In this document: one piece after another, positions 7,970-16,543 of the stretch | Layout of the letters: every line of letters begins with the position of its first letter | Numbering within the stretch: position 1 is the first letter of the stretch | Source: Desulforamulus ruminis DSM 2154 | Lineage (GTDB): Bacteria; Bacillota; Desulfotomaculia; Desulfotomaculales; Desulfotomaculaceae | DNA: 64,000 bases | Reading direction: 5' to 3' | Assembly (NCBI RefSeq): GCF_000215085.1 | Contig: NC_015589.1 | Location: forward strand, 3,298,120-3,362,119 | Program-made: the position numbers and the translations under genes | The notes under the pieces: generated by a model | What the model saw: the letters and a program-made list of their open reading frames with translations, nothing else | What the model was told of the DNA's origin: nothing | Database searches by the model: none

Positions 7970-8720
7970 ATACGCTTACTGCAGTCCCCTGACCAATACC
8001 CATCCTTTGGAAAAATTTTGCTTTGCCGTGATCAACATGGTTTTTTGTTTAGCCTCGCCTTCCTTGACGGTTCCCCTGCTGATCCTTTTACTGACGGCGG
8101 GGATCCTCATTTTAAAGGGCGGCATTCCTTTGGCCTTTTATCTTAAACTTCTGCTGCTGCCCTTTTCCTTTTTGATCATTGGCACAGCCACCGTGGCCAT
8201 AACCTTAATTCAGAATTCCGGTTCAGCTCTTTGGGCTATTACCCTATTCGGCGCAACCCTAGGGGTTACCGCTCAGAGTCTGGAAACGGCCATTGGCTTA
8301 TTTTTTAAATCTCTGGGGGCTGTTTCCTGTTTGTATTTTCTTTCTCTGACCACCCCGCTGCCGGAAATCATCAGCGTCCTGAGATCATTAAAGGTTCCGT
8401 CTCTTTTTCTGGAATTGATGAGCCTGATTTACCGTTACATTTTTGTTCTGCTGGAAACCGCCGATCAAATTTATACTTCTCAAAAGGCCCGGCTGGGTTA
8501 CAGCACTTTGCGGGGCGGCTACCGTTCTTTGGGGCATCTGGTTTCCAATCTTTTTATCAGTTCTTACCGGCGTTCCCTGGATCTTTACACCGCTCTGGAA
8601 GCCAGGTGCTACGATGGGGAATTAAAAGTTTTACAGCCCCAATTTCAATTTTCTAAAAAGAATCTGGCAGGAATGGCTATGGTTGAACTTTTTCTGCTGG
8701 GTTTACTATTCTTCATTTAA
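7953..8720 (+). CDS. cbiQ: Cobalt ECF transporter transmembrane subunit CbiQ
   Basis: CbiQ is the T component that couples ATP hydrolysis to CbiM. The protein of about 255 residues has several membrane helices and, in the cytoplasmic region, the two short Ala-Arg-Gly-like coupling motifs of T components (Lys-Ala-Arg-Leu-Gly-Tyr and Glu-Ala-Arg-Cys-Tyr-Asp-Gly). I choose ATG 7953, which lies 11 bases after GGGAGGAG and yields Met-Leu-Tyr-Ile-Asp-Lys-Tyr, over ATG 7920, which lacks an SD. It overlaps cbiN by 17 bases and is followed 11 bases later by cbiO. Confidence 0.92.
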   Translation: MLYIDKYAYCSPLTNTHPLEKFCFAVINMVFCLASPSLTVPLLILLLTAGILILKGGIPLAFYLKLLLLPFSFLIIGTATVAITLIQNSGSALWAITLFGATLGVTAQSLETAIGLFFKSLGAVSCLYFLSLTTPLPEIISVLRSLKVPSLFLELMSLIYRYIFVLLETADQIYTSQKARLGYSTLRGGYRSLGHLVSNLFISSYRRSLDLYTALEARCYDGELKVLQPQFQFSKKNLAGMAMVELFLLGLLFFI

Positions 8721-8731
8721 AGGAATTTATC

Positions 8732-9583
8732 ATGTCAACAATTTTAGAAACACGAAACCTCTCTTTCCAATATCCGGATGACACAGCCGCCCTGAAGGAC
8801 GTCTCCGTAAAAATTGAATCCGGAAAAAAAGTGGCCTTTCTTGGACCCAACGGGGCGGGTAAATCAACCCTTTTTCTGCATTTGAACGGTATTTTAAAAC
8901 CCAGCCAGGGCAGGATACTCTTTAAGGGCAGGGAAATAAAATACAACCGCTCTTCTCTAATGGAACTTCGCAGAAATATCGGCATTGTCTTCCAGGATGC
9001 CGACAGCCAGCTTTTTTCCGCCAACGTCTTTCAAGAGGTTTCCTTCGGCCCCCTGAATCTGGGTTTGCCGGAGCAGGAAGTAAGGGCCCGGGTGACAAAA
9101 GCCCTGGCGGATACCGATATTTCCCATCTGGTGCAGAAGCCCACTCATTTTTTAAGCTACGGGCAGAAAAAAAGAGTTTCCATCGCGGGCATTTTAGCCA
9201 TGGAGCCCTCGGTAATTATCCTGGATGAACCCACTTCCTCCCTGGACCCCTATCACGGGAAACAACTCATGGATTTAATTGATGAGCTTTCCCGGAGAGG
9301 AACCACCGTAATCTTATCGACCCACGACATTGAAATGGCCTATGCCTGGGCGGAATCCATTTACGTCATGCTGGACGGAATGATCCTTAAAGAAGGCGTC
9401 CCGGAAGAATTGTTTCAGGACGAACCGTTACTGAAAAAAGCAGGACTTTGCAAACCCTTGATCTTAGAAATTTACCAGGAGTTTAAAAAGTGGGGCTATT
9501 TTAAGGAAGAAATAAAACCACCCAGAAACAAAAAGCAATTGTCCCAAATCATTGAGGCTTTGGCTCCAACCATAAAGGATTAA
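8732..9583 (+). CDS. cbiO: Cobalt ECF transporter ATPase CbiO
   Basis: This 283-residue ABC ATPase has all catalytic motifs: Walker A Gly-Pro-Asn-Gly-Ala-Gly-Lys-Ser-Thr (near residue 35), Q-loop Val-Phe-Gln-Asp-Ala-Asp-Ser-Gln (the Asp-x-x-x-Gln form typical of ECF ATPases), signature Leu-Ser-Tyr-Gly-Gln-Lys-Lys-Arg, Walker B ending Ile-Leu-Asp-Glu-Pro, and the switch His. It powers cobalt import together with CbiMNQ. It is last in the riboswitch-controlled operon and is closed by a strong terminator. Confidence 0.93.
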   Translation: MSTILETRNLSFQYPDDTAALKDVSVKIESGKKVAFLGPNGAGKSTLFLHLNGILKPSQGRILFKGREIKYNRSSLMELRRNIGIVFQDADSQLFSANVFQEVSFGPLNLGLPEQEVRARVTKALADTDISHLVQKPTHFLSYGQKKRVSIAGILAMEPSVIILDEPTSSLDPYHGKQLMDLIDELSRRGTTVILSTHDIEMAYAWAESIYVMLDGMILKEGVPEELFQDEPLLKKAGLCKPLILEIYQEFKKWGYFKEEIKPPRNKKQLSQIIEALAPTIKD

Positions 9584-9596
9584 AAACATCAAGATA

Positions 9597-9640
9597 AAAC
9601 AGAAGGCTATCGTTACGAAGCACGATAGCCTTCTGTTTAT
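9597..9640 (+). terminator. Terminator of the cbiMNQO operon
   Basis: A perfect 17-base inverted repeat (9597-9613 and 9622-9638) with an 8-base loop starts 14 bases past the cbiO stop. A and T runs flank it, so it may be bidirectional. Confidence 0.85.
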
Positions 9641-9798
9641 TACGGTCATTTAGGCAATTATATTAGCGCACCCTTGATTTCCTGGAATGCCAATGTATAA
9701 TCATTTTATATTAAGTCTATAGTCTATGTTGAAGAATTCCTAAGAATAACGGGTGTTACTTGCTCATTAATAAACTGGAGTGTTTGGAGGTGTAAATT

Positions 9799-10659
9799 AT
9801 GAAAGCTAGTAAATTATACAAAAAGCTGGAGGAGGATTTCGATGTTGCAAACATGAATGATGATTGGAGTTTTATGAATCTTGAAAATGATTTTATTACT
9901 CCAGATTTCAAAACGAAATATATGGGTTTGGTTTTAGATAATGCTAAAACTATCAACAAAGTATATACGGCGACCTTTCCAGATAAGGAAATCATTCAGA
10001 AGATTATAGATCGTGATGAAACGGATGTCTTGCTGTTTTCTCACCATGCAATGGAATACATTGCGTCGGATGAAGGATTTCCCTTTTATGATATTCCGCT
10101 GTCTTATTTGTCGGAAATGAAAAAACGTAGAATTTCTTTTTATATGCTCCACACTCCATTGGATAACTATAGTAAATATTCCACCTCGGTATGTTTTGCA
10201 AAGGCTTTAGGACTGAAAATCATAAAACCTTTTTGCCAGTATGATGAGAAAACCAAGGTTGGCGTTATTTGCCGCACCTCACTGGAACGGACCGAGGATT
10301 TCGCGGAGCTTGTCAGAAAAACAGTGGGACATGAGGTAAAGCTGTATGAATATGGAGAAAAAACCATAAAGAATGGGTTGGTGGCTATTGCGTCCGGCGG
10401 AGGCAGTTATCCCTTTGTCGCTTCAGAAGTTGCAGAAATGGAAATCAATCTTTATCTTACCGGATTTACCAAACCTCTGCCGCATTTTGAACCAACGCTG
10501 GAATTTCACAGAATTGCAAAGGATCAGTTCATTAATGTTATTGGAGCGACCCATTATTCTACTGAGAAATTTGCTTGCATAGCAATGGTGGATTATTTCA
10601 ACAGCTTAGGCTTGGAAACAAAATTTTTAGAGGGAAAATACTCATTGAAAGATTTATAA
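9799..10659 (+). CDS. Nif3-like dinuclear metal centre protein
   Basis: The 286-residue protein belongs to the Nif3/YqfO family (once called GTP cyclohydrolase I type 2). The N-terminal metal site is a Phe-Ser-His-His-Ala-Met-Glu stretch near residue 80. The C-terminal site, Gly-Ala-Thr-His-Tyr-Ser-Thr-Glu-Lys-Phe near residue 250, supplies the conserved His and Glu. The core lacks the long PII-like insert found in Bacillus YqfO. The precise enzymatic role of this family is unsettled. It stands alone between two terminators and has a good SD (tggaggtg). Upstream codon use is more A+T-rich than in the cbi operon. Confidence 0.8.
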   Translation: MKASKLYKKLEEDFDVANMNDDWSFMNLENDFITPDFKTKYMGLVLDNAKTINKVYTATFPDKEIIQKIIDRDETDVLLFSHHAMEYIASDEGFPFYDIPLSYLSEMKKRRISFYMLHTPLDNYSKYSTSVCFAKALGLKIIKPFCQYDEKTKVGVICRTSLERTEDFAELVRKTVGHEVKLYEYGEKTIKNGLVAIASGGGSYPFVASEVAEMEINLYLTGFTKPLPHFEPTLEFHRIAKDQFINVIGATHYSTEKFACIAMVDYFNSLGLETKFLEGKYSLKDL

Positions 10660-10682
10660 GGCACCAGTTTAATTCCACGAAT

Positions 10683-10720
10683 AAGCCCCTTGAGCATTGA
10701 TTCTTGCTCAAGGGGCTTGA
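10683..10720 (+). terminator. Intrinsic terminator
   Basis: Perfect 14-base arms (10683-10696 and 10705-10718) lie 24 bases past the Nif3-like gene stop and are followed by gactttataa. The site is between converging genes and may serve both. Confidence 0.8.
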
Positions 10721-10800
10721 CTTTATAATTGATAATACTGTCGTTGGCACTGCTATTTAAGTTTTTCTGTTTATTCCTTAGTGGAGGCCTTTGGTATGAA

Positions 10801-12135
10801 TCAATATTTCAAGGCGCTTAACCAGTAATCAAAGATGATGCTTTGACCATAGGTGGTACCCGGCACAGCCCAGCGGGCGTTCAGTTTTTGCCAGGTGGGG
10901 GCAATGCCCTGGCTCACCAGGCTAAACCTAGGGTCATAAAGAATCTTGCCGGAAGGCAGGGGATCCCTGGTAGCATAAGCATAAAGATGCTGGATATGCG
11001 CTTCCACGCCAATTTCCGGCGTGGCAAAGATAGCCCCGTGCACACCCTCTTCAAACCTCACTCCGTCCGGATCCGCCCCGTTGAAAGGCTCCTGGCCGCT
11101 GCACGCGGCGCCGGTAGCCCATAAACCGCAGTAATTATTCTGGTCAGGCTGCACATCCCCGGTAAACTGCCAGTAGTGTGTTTCCTTGGCGGCCTGGCAA
11201 AAGGCTAGGTCACCCCTGATGCCATATTCTTTGCCAATTTTAATATAGAGTTCCGCCAGATCCGGTATGGGCACCAGCTCTCGCCCGTATTGCTGCTCCA
11301 TTTTAATTTTTAGACGGGGAGTCTCAGCAGCAATCCAAGCCCTCAACTGGTCCGCCGTGGCCACCGGGTCTCCCATGATGGTCAGGTCCGCCGTGGCCCA
11401 CTGGGCTCCTCCGGGAATTTTAAAGGTTGGACTGTACTGGGACAGCAGTGCGGCGGCCTTTTTAAATTGCTCCAACTGCTCTGGACTGAAACCGGATTCA
11501 TCCTGGTTGAGCAGTTCCTCAGAACTGATCACTCTTCCGTCCAGCAATTTTATATTGGTCCGGTAGCCGGCTAATTCCCGGAGCAACTGGCTGGGAACCG
11601 GAGGCGCAGGCTCTATCTCCGGGGACGGCTCATCTTCAGGTTCCGGCTGGGAGACTTCGGGCGCGGAGCTGATTTCCACCAAACGGCGCTGCTGATCCCA
11701 GTTTACCTGGCAGCCCAGGGCTTCCCCCACCGCCCGCAAAGGAATCAGGGTTCTCCCGGACTGGATGAAGGGTTTCCCATAATCCTGAGGAATATCAAGA
11801 ACCTTGCCGTCCATGACAATTTCTACTTCTTTACTTTGCCCGTCGGAACGGCCCGGCAGGGGCGCCACATTGCCGCTGCTGATGATGATAACTTGCTTGG
11901 TTTCATTAATAAACTCCACCCGGGCGCCCAGATTTTCACCCACAATCCTCAGGGGTACATAGGTTCTTCCGGACAGTACGATCCCGGGCTGGTCTCCGGG
12001 TTGCACAGCGACCGGCGTATTGTTAATGACAATCTCAACATTCTGGCCGGCGGCGGCCATAACCTGTGAAGAAGAAAACAACAGCAACCCCAAACATACG
12101 CCGGCGGTTAAAATCCTATTCAAACGAATCGCCAA
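10801..12135 (-). CDS. Secreted glucosaminidase with copper-amine-oxidase-like N-terminal repeats
   Basis: This 444-residue secreted protein starts with a signal peptide cut near Ala-Ala-Ala (residue 28). Two copies of the copper amine oxidase N-terminal-like domain follow (about residues 33-95 and 105-155), each with Tyr/Leu-Val/Ile-Pro-Leu-Arg and a Gly-Glu-x-Leu-Gly motif; in Firmicutes these attach proteins to the envelope. A Pro/Glu-rich linker (about 157-182) leads to a lysozyme-like glucosaminidase domain (about 285-440) with Gln-Ala-Ala-Lys-Glu-Thr-His-Tyr, where Glu is the likely catalytic acid, and Asn-Asn-Tyr-Cys-Gly-Leu-Trp. It probably cuts N-acetylglucosaminyl bonds in peptidoglycan. 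It is a single gene with no clear partner. Confidence 0.85.
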   Translation of the reverse strand: MAIRLNRILTAGVCLGLLLFSSSQVMAAAGQNVEIVINNTPVAVQPGDQPGIVLSGRTYVPLRIVGENLGARVEFINETKQVIIISSGNVAPLPGRSDGQSKEVEIVMDGKVLDIPQDYGKPFIQSGRTLIPLRAVGEALGCQVNWDQQRRLVEISSAPEVSQPEPEDEPSPEIEPAPPVPSQLLRELAGYRTNIKLLDGRVISSEELLNQDESGFSPEQLEQFKKAAALLSQYSPTFKIPGGAQWATADLTIMGDPVATADQLRAWIAAETPRLKIKMEQQYGRELVPIPDLAELYIKIGKEYGIRGDLAFCQAAKETHYWQFTGDVQPDQNNYCGLWATGAACSGQEPFNGADPDGVRFEEGVHGAIFATPEIGVEAHIQHLYAYATRDPLPSGKILYDPRFSLVSQGIAPTWQKLNARWAVPGTTYGQSIIFDYWLSALKY

Positions 12136-12267
12136 TCATCCTTTCAACATTTTAAATTACGGTCTTTCATTTTTCTGCCCCTAGCATAATAAATCCTGCC
12201 TCCGGGGCTATATTTTCGTTAGTTAAGAAATAAGTCCCAGGGCGAAGAAAAAATCCGGCACTATTTT

Positions 12268-12906
12268 TTACTTTACCAGACCTCGGTTAATGGCTTCCCA
12301 TAGATACAAAGAGGCCACCGAGCTGTAGGGCGACCAGCGGGTTCCATAGGACTTCATTTCATTGCCGGTGGGTGTTTCGTCCAAGCGGTAAAGCCATTTG
12401 ACTGCCCTGCGCAGTCCCACATCATCAACAGCCCACACGTTCGACCGCCCCAGGGAGAAAATTAAAAACATCTCCGCCGTCCATCTGCCGATTCCCTTGA
12501 CCCGGGTTAAAGCGGTCACTACCTCTTCATCGGACAGATGGCAAATCTCTTTAAAACAGAGCTCCCCAGCCAATATTTTTTGCTGCAGATCCCAAAGGTA
12601 AGAAACCTTGGCTTTGGACAGCCCGGCACCCTGCAACTGCTCCTCTGTTAACTCTGTCAGGGATTCAGGACCAACCTGTCCGCCGCAAAGATGTACCGTT
12701 CGCATCCAGATGGTTTCAACCGCCTTTACGGATAACTGCTGGCCGATGATGGCTCTAGCCAGGGAAGCAAAATAATCTTCCCTTAAAACCAAGGTGTAAT
12801 CGCCAATCTCTTTGATCAAAGCCGCCAGTCTGGCATCCGAGGCCATAAGGTATTGCACGGCATCCATGTCTTGATGAAAGATCCATTGATTGCTTGCCAT
12901 TTTCAT
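12268..12906 (-). CDS. DNA-3-methyladenine glycosylase II (AlkA-like)
   Basis: This 212-residue HhH-GPD base-excision glycosylase carries the helix-hairpin-helix Leu-Thr-Arg-Val-Lys-Gly-Ile-Gly-Arg-Trp-Thr-Ala-Glu-Met near residue 138. The GPD loop with catalytic Asp is Val-Trp-Ala-Val-Asp-Asp-Val-Gly near residue 160. It removes alkylated purines such as 3-methyladenine. It lacks the extra N-terminal domain of E. coli AlkA, like the short Bacillus and archaeal forms. It is transcribed away from ogt-adaA across a 218-base spacer, which suggests joint control of a small alkylation-damage response. Confidence 0.85.
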   Translation of the reverse strand: MKMASNQWIFHQDMDAVQYLMASDARLAALIKEIGDYTLVLREDYFASLARAIIGQQLSVKAVETIWMRTVHLCGGQVGPESLTELTEEQLQGAGLSKAKVSYLWDLQQKILAGELCFKEICHLSDEEVVTALTRVKGIGRWTAEMFLIFSLGRSNVWAVDDVGLRRAVKWLYRLDETPTGNEMKSYGTRWSPYSSVASLYLWEAINRGLVK

Positions 12907-13124
12907 CTCCTTGTAATGGGTTTATATTGATACATTCCACCCTGCCCTGCAAAAACCTGTATGATTTAATTGCCAGTTTCTCTTCCCTTACCTAGAATAT
13001 ATGGTCCTTTTTCCTGTATCTTAATTAAACAGCATAAATCCGGACGAAAAATAATTTTTGTAATGCTATACTAAGATTAAGTGAACCAAAGCTGCTATCC
13101 ATTTTTTTATTGGGAGGTTATGGT

Positions 13125-13610
13125 ATGGGTAAGGTATACGCCAAATATTATGGATCCCCGGTTGGGATCATTGAAATAAAAGGCACCCAGGACGGCATTC
13201 TCTCCATTCTGTATGTGGATGAATGGGAGGATGGGACGGCAGAAAGGCTGCCCGCCTGTGTGGAACAGTGCGCAGAGCAGCTTGATGAATATTTCAAGGG
13301 GCGTCGGACAAAATTCTCGGTAAAGGTGATCCCCCAGGGCACTGACTTTCAAAAACGGATCTGGTCATCACTGCAAGCCATTCCCTTTGGGGCCATCCGG
13401 TCCTATCGGGAAGTGGCCGCAGCCACCGGCAATCCAAAGGCCGTGAGGGCTGTGGGACAGGCCAACGGCAAAAACCGTATCAATATCATCATTCCCTGCC
13501 ATCGCGTGATCGGTGCCCGGGGGGATTTGACCGGATACGGCGGCGGCGTCTGGCGGAAAAAATGGCTGCTGGAACACGAGAAGAAAATAATCCCTGGAGA
13601 TATAAAATGA
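13125..13610 (+). CDS. ogt: Methylated-DNA--protein-cysteine methyltransferase
   Basis: Ogt/AGT moves methyl groups from O6-methylguanine to its own cysteine in a suicide reaction. The acceptor site Ile-Pro-Cys-His-Arg-Val-Ile-Gly is present near residue 125, with the helix-turn-helix arginine finger region (Arg-Ala-Val-Gly-Gln-Ala-Asn) just before it. The ATG at 13125 is used because GGGAGGT lies 7 bases upstream; the in-frame TTG at 13110 would overlap the SD. Length is about 161 residues, normal for the family. Its TGA stop overlaps the adaA ATG, so the two genes are translationally coupled. Confidence 0.92.
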   Translation: MGKVYAKYYGSPVGIIEIKGTQDGILSILYVDEWEDGTAERLPACVEQCAEQLDEYFKGRRTKFSVKVIPQGTDFQKRIWSSLQAIPFGAIRSYREVAAATGNPKAVRAVGQANGKNRINIIIPCHRVIGARGDLTGYGGGVWRKKWLLEHEKKIIPGDIK

Positions 13611-14182
13611 TCAAGGACTTTGCCGATGAACTGTGGCATGAGATTTTATCCTGCAGTTCCCGTTATCACGGCCTGTTGTACTACGCAGTAAAAACAACCA
13701 GGATTTTTTGCCATTTTTCCTGTAAGTCCAAAGTTCCCAACCGGGAAAACGTAGTTGTTTTTGAGAGTTATGATGAAGCCATCGCCCATGGGTTCCGGCC
13801 CTGCAAGCGGTGCAGGCCGGACCTGGGATCTTATTACAGCCCTGAAGGCCATCTTATCGGAAAAGCCCGTGATTTATTGGAAACTCATTACGCCAACCCT
13901 AAAATTTCGGAAGAAGCAGCCAGCCGGCTTGGGGTCAGCCCCTTTCACTTCCAACGCTTGTTCAAGAAACATACGGGCTGCACTCCCAAAGAGTACGTTA
14001 CGAAAATAAGAATGGATAAAGCCCAAGAACTTTTGCAGCAAAAGTCCATGGGCACCATGGAAATTGGTTTGGAGGTGGGTTTCAAGACCTTGTCGGCCTT
14101 TTTTGAAACCTTTCGTAAGCAAACGGGACTGTCTCCCAAGGAATACCGGAGTCAGTTTAAAAACCCGCCCCCCAAAGAATAG
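13607..14182 (+). CDS. adaA: Methylphosphotriester-sensing AdaA-type regulator
   Basis: The protein of about 191 residues joins the Ada metal-binding domain (residues about 10-75) to an AraC-type DNA-binding domain (about 85-185). The zinc/methyl-acceptor cysteines are Phe-Cys-x-x-x-Cys and Cys-Lys-Arg-Cys, the latter in the family hallmark Gly-Phe-Arg-Pro-Cys-Lys-Arg-Cys-Arg-Pro-Asp. Methyl transfer from DNA phosphotriesters onto the first cysteine turns such proteins into activators. The ATG at 13607 overlaps the ogt stop (ATGA) and has an SD-like ctggaga. It has no O6-methylguanine domain of its own; that function is the separate Ogt, as in Bacillus AdaA/AdaB. alkA, ogt and adaA are the likely targets. 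Confidence 0.9.
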   Translation: MIKDFADELWHEILSCSSRYHGLLYYAVKTTRIFCHFSCKSKVPNRENVVVFESYDEAIAHGFRPCKRCRPDLGSYYSPEGHLIGKARDLLETHYANPKISEEAASRLGVSPFHFQRLFKKHTGCTPKEYVTKIRMDKAQELLQQKSMGTMEIGLEVGFKTLSAFFETFRKQTGLSPKEYRSQFKNPPPKE

Positions 14183-14289
14183 GGAGTCGGTCTCCACCAC
14201 ACTTTGGTCAAAAACTTAAGAAATAAAAGCCAAAGGGCTGATGCAAAGAATTCTTCCAGATTCTTTTACATCGGTCCTTTATTTTTAAA

Positions 14290-14402
14290 AAAATAATAGA
14301 ACACGGATTTTACAGATTGCCACGGATCCTCACGGATTTTTAAATCTTTATTTAAAAATCCGTGAGGATCCGTATAATCCGTTAAATCCGTGTTCTATTG
14401 TA
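14290..14402. repeat. Long palindromic ATCCGTG-type repeat, copy 2
   Basis: Two arms of about 50 bases, separated by a few bases near 14345, are almost perfect reverse complements. Both begin with aatagaacacggattt and contain the units acggatcctcacggattttta. The whole block would fold into one long hairpin between the converging adaA and FMN reductase genes. It shares units and outer ends with the block at 6304-6376. Confidence 0.8.
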
Positions 14403-14423
14403 ATTAATCTTTGGCCTGTCTAT

Positions 14424-14975
14424 TTAGCCCTGCAATCTGCGGGTCCAATCCTTTAAGGCCAGCAACAGTTGGGAAATTCCCTTCCGGGACCTCTCATCAG
14501 CCAGCTTGCCCTGGGGGTCAAATTTATCGCCTGCCCCCGCAATAAAAACTTCCTTATTTATGGGATGCATGTTCAGAATGACGCACATCTGGCGCAGGTG
14601 ATACTGGGCACGGGCTGTACCGAAATACCCGGCGGAGGCGCCCATGATGGCCACCGGTTTATCGTTAAGGGGTGATTGGCCCGGGGGACGAGAAGCCCAG
14701 TCAAGGGCGTTTTTTAATACGCCGGGAATGGAATAGTTATACTCGGGAGTGGCAATGAGCAGGGCGTCCGCCGCTGCAATCCGCTCTTTAAAAGCCTGTA
14801 CCGGTTCCGGGAAACCTTCCTTCTCTACATCTTCATTAAAGAGAGGAATGGGGGATAAATCAAAGATCTCCAGGGTGACTCCCTCCGGCAAAAGCTCTTG
14901 GGCCGCCCGCAAAGCCGCCCGGTTGTAGGAACCTTCCCGCAAACTTCCGGCAAAACCAAGAATATGGATGGTCAT
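14424..14975 (-). CDS. NADPH-dependent FMN reductase-like flavoprotein
   Basis: The 183-residue protein has the flavodoxin-like fold of the NADPH-dependent FMN reductase/chromate reductase group. It has the phosphate loop Gly-Ser-Leu-Arg-Glu-Gly-Ser-Tyr-Asn (near residue 11), the Thr-Pro-Glu-Tyr-Asn-Tyr-Ser-Ile-Pro-Gly loop near residue 78 and Leu-Lys-Asn-Ala-Leu-Asp-Trp. Such enzymes reduce quinones, azo dyes, metals or free FMN. The start follows a clear SD (gaggaggc) on the minus strand. It is a single gene. Confidence 0.85.
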   Translation of the reverse strand: MTIHILGFAGSLREGSYNRAALRAAQELLPEGVTLEIFDLSPIPLFNEDVEKEGFPEPVQAFKERIAAADALLIATPEYNYSIPGVLKNALDWASRPPGQSPLNDKPVAIMGASAGYFGTARAQYHLRQMCVILNMHPINKEVFIAGAGDKFDPQGKLADERSRKGISQLLLALKDWTRRLQG

Positions 14976-15288
14976 TTTTAAGCCTCCTCAACGTTATTAT
15001 CTCATTTGGACGAGCTATATATTTCTAAATTTACCACATCCGGTCAGCAATATCCCATTACTTTATTTAAAACGTAGTTGTTTTTTTAGTTTCTTGTCAC
15101 ATTTTAAATCAGGCCTCCGTAAAACTTTTGCCCCAACTACCCTTGTTGCATATTGCAGCTTGCTGCAATATATCGTAAAGTAATGGGTGTACAAAAAAAG
15201 CAGAAGCTCTTTCTGAAGATTATTCAGAAAGAATTACAGTCATCCGGCAAAAATAAGGTAAGACAACATCGAATCACAAGGAGAAAAA
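14976..15288. other. Intergenic region between the FMN reductase and speD
   Basis: No open frame with an SD is visible. The stretch holds a 12-base perfect inverted repeat at 15054-15065 and 15176-15187, spanning 134 bases, with a second inner inverted pair (gtagttg at 15073-15079 and caactac at 15134-15140). A further hairpin lies at about 15209-15232, just before the speD leader. The outer repeats look like the ends of a small non-coding element or a regulatory fold. Confidence 0.45.
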
Positions 15289-16092
15289 ATGGAAATTAAA
15301 GCTTTTAAAAAATTAAAATTATATGGTTTTAACAATTTGACCAAAACCTTGAGTTTTAATATGTACGATATTTGTTATGCCAAAACCCCGGAACACCGGA
15401 AAGCTTATATAGAATACATTGATGAAGAATATAACGCGGAGAGGTTAACCAATATCCTAAAGGAAGTATCCAACATCATCGGGGCCAATATTTTAAATAT
15501 TGCCCAGCAGGATTACGATCCTCAGGGAGCCAGCGTTACCATGCTGATTGCCGAAGGAAAGATGGATTCGGACCAGTCCGAATTTGAAGGGTCCCCTGCT
15601 TCCGATGCGGTGGTGGCCCACCTGGATAAAAGCCACATTACCGTCCACACCTATCCGGAAAGCCACCCGGACAAGGGCATCAGTACTTTTCGGGCGGATA
15701 TTGACGTTTCCACCTGTGGTCACATCTCCCCGTTAAAAGCTCTGAATTACCTGATTAACAGCTTTAGCTCCGATATTGTAAGTATTGATTACCGGGTACG
15801 GGGCTTCACCCGGGATGTAAACGGCAAAAAATTTTTTATGGACCATAAAATCAACTCCATTCAAAACTATATTGCCGGTGAAACCCGGGAATTGTACCAA
15901 ATGATGGATGTGAACATTTATCAGGAAAATATCTTTCACACCAAGATGATATTAAAGGAATTTGATCTGGAAAACTATCTTTTCGGCACCGCCAAGAAAG
16001 AATTGCTTCCCGGCGAAAAGAAAAAAATCAAACAAAGGTTAAAAAAAGAAATGGCTGAAATTTTCGCCGGCAGAAATATTCCGAAAGTCTAA
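15289..16092 (+). CDS. speD: S-adenosylmethionine decarboxylase proenzyme
   Basis: SpeD makes decarboxylated S-adenosylmethionine, the aminopropyl donor for spermidine. The 267 residues match the long E. coli-type form. The self-cleavage site His-Leu-Asp-Lys114-Ser115-His, where Ser becomes the pyruvoyl cofactor, is present, followed by His-Thr-Tyr-Pro-Glu-Ser-His-Pro and the Asp-Ile-Asp-Val-Ser-Thr-Cys-Gly-His segment. The start ATG follows AAGGAGAAAAA. No speE or other polyamine gene is nearby, so the spermidine synthase must lie elsewhere. It is a single gene with a hairpin downstream. Confidence 0.93.
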   Translation: MEIKAFKKLKLYGFNNLTKTLSFNMYDICYAKTPEHRKAYIEYIDEEYNAERLTNILKEVSNIIGANILNIAQQDYDPQGASVTMLIAEGKMDSDQSEFEGSPASDAVVAHLDKSHITVHTYPESHPDKGISTFRADIDVSTCGHISPLKALNYLINSFSSDIVSIDYRVRGFTRDVNGKKFFMDHKINSIQNYIAGETRELYQMMDVNIYQENIFHTKMILKEFDLENYLFGTAKKELLPGEKKKIKQRLKKEMAEIFAGRNIPKV

Positions 16093-16543
16093 GACACAAA
16101 CCGTCTTTCTTTGGCCATAGGGCACCCCGGAAAACCAACTGCCTGAAATTCTTAATATGAATCCTATCTTTAAACTTTTTAGAGACCTTAACCCGGCGGG
16201 TTAAAGGTCTCCTGCATTTCAGGGCCTTTTTAATAAAATACTCTGTAAATAAGCCTTTTCACTAAAAACGATTAGCAATTTTTAGTTTTTTAAATATTTA
16301 ACTTATTAAAACATTAATTTTTATTAGCTAAAGTATAAATGTCGCTTAACGCTTGAAAATAGACGCATGGCCCATTTATTTCGTCTTTTTGCTCCGGTAT
16401 AGCAACCTCCTATCAACAATATTCGACAAACGGGGTATTGGATATGTCAATTTAATATGTTATAACTAAATTAAGCCCTTAATATTAAAATGTTGTGTTT
16501 TTCAACCTTTTTAAAATGACATATTTCAGGAGGCATCGTTATT
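16093..16543 (+). promoter_or_regulatory. Intergenic region with terminator and hydrogenase operon leader
   Basis: An inverted repeat at about 16181-16212 (gagacctt-aaccc and gggttaaaggtctc) is a probable terminator for speD. The rest is strongly A+T-rich up to an SD, CAGGAGG, at 16527-16533, 10 bases before the TTG start of the first hydrogenase gene. The hydrogenase promoter must lie here; I cannot single out a convincing -35/-10 pair. Confidence 0.5.

Noticed and set aside
15209-15232. Intrinsic terminator before speD
   Set aside because: The stem lacks an adjacent T tract on either strand (Ts on the minus strand begin several bases later), and there is no upstream gene it would serve on the plus strand.
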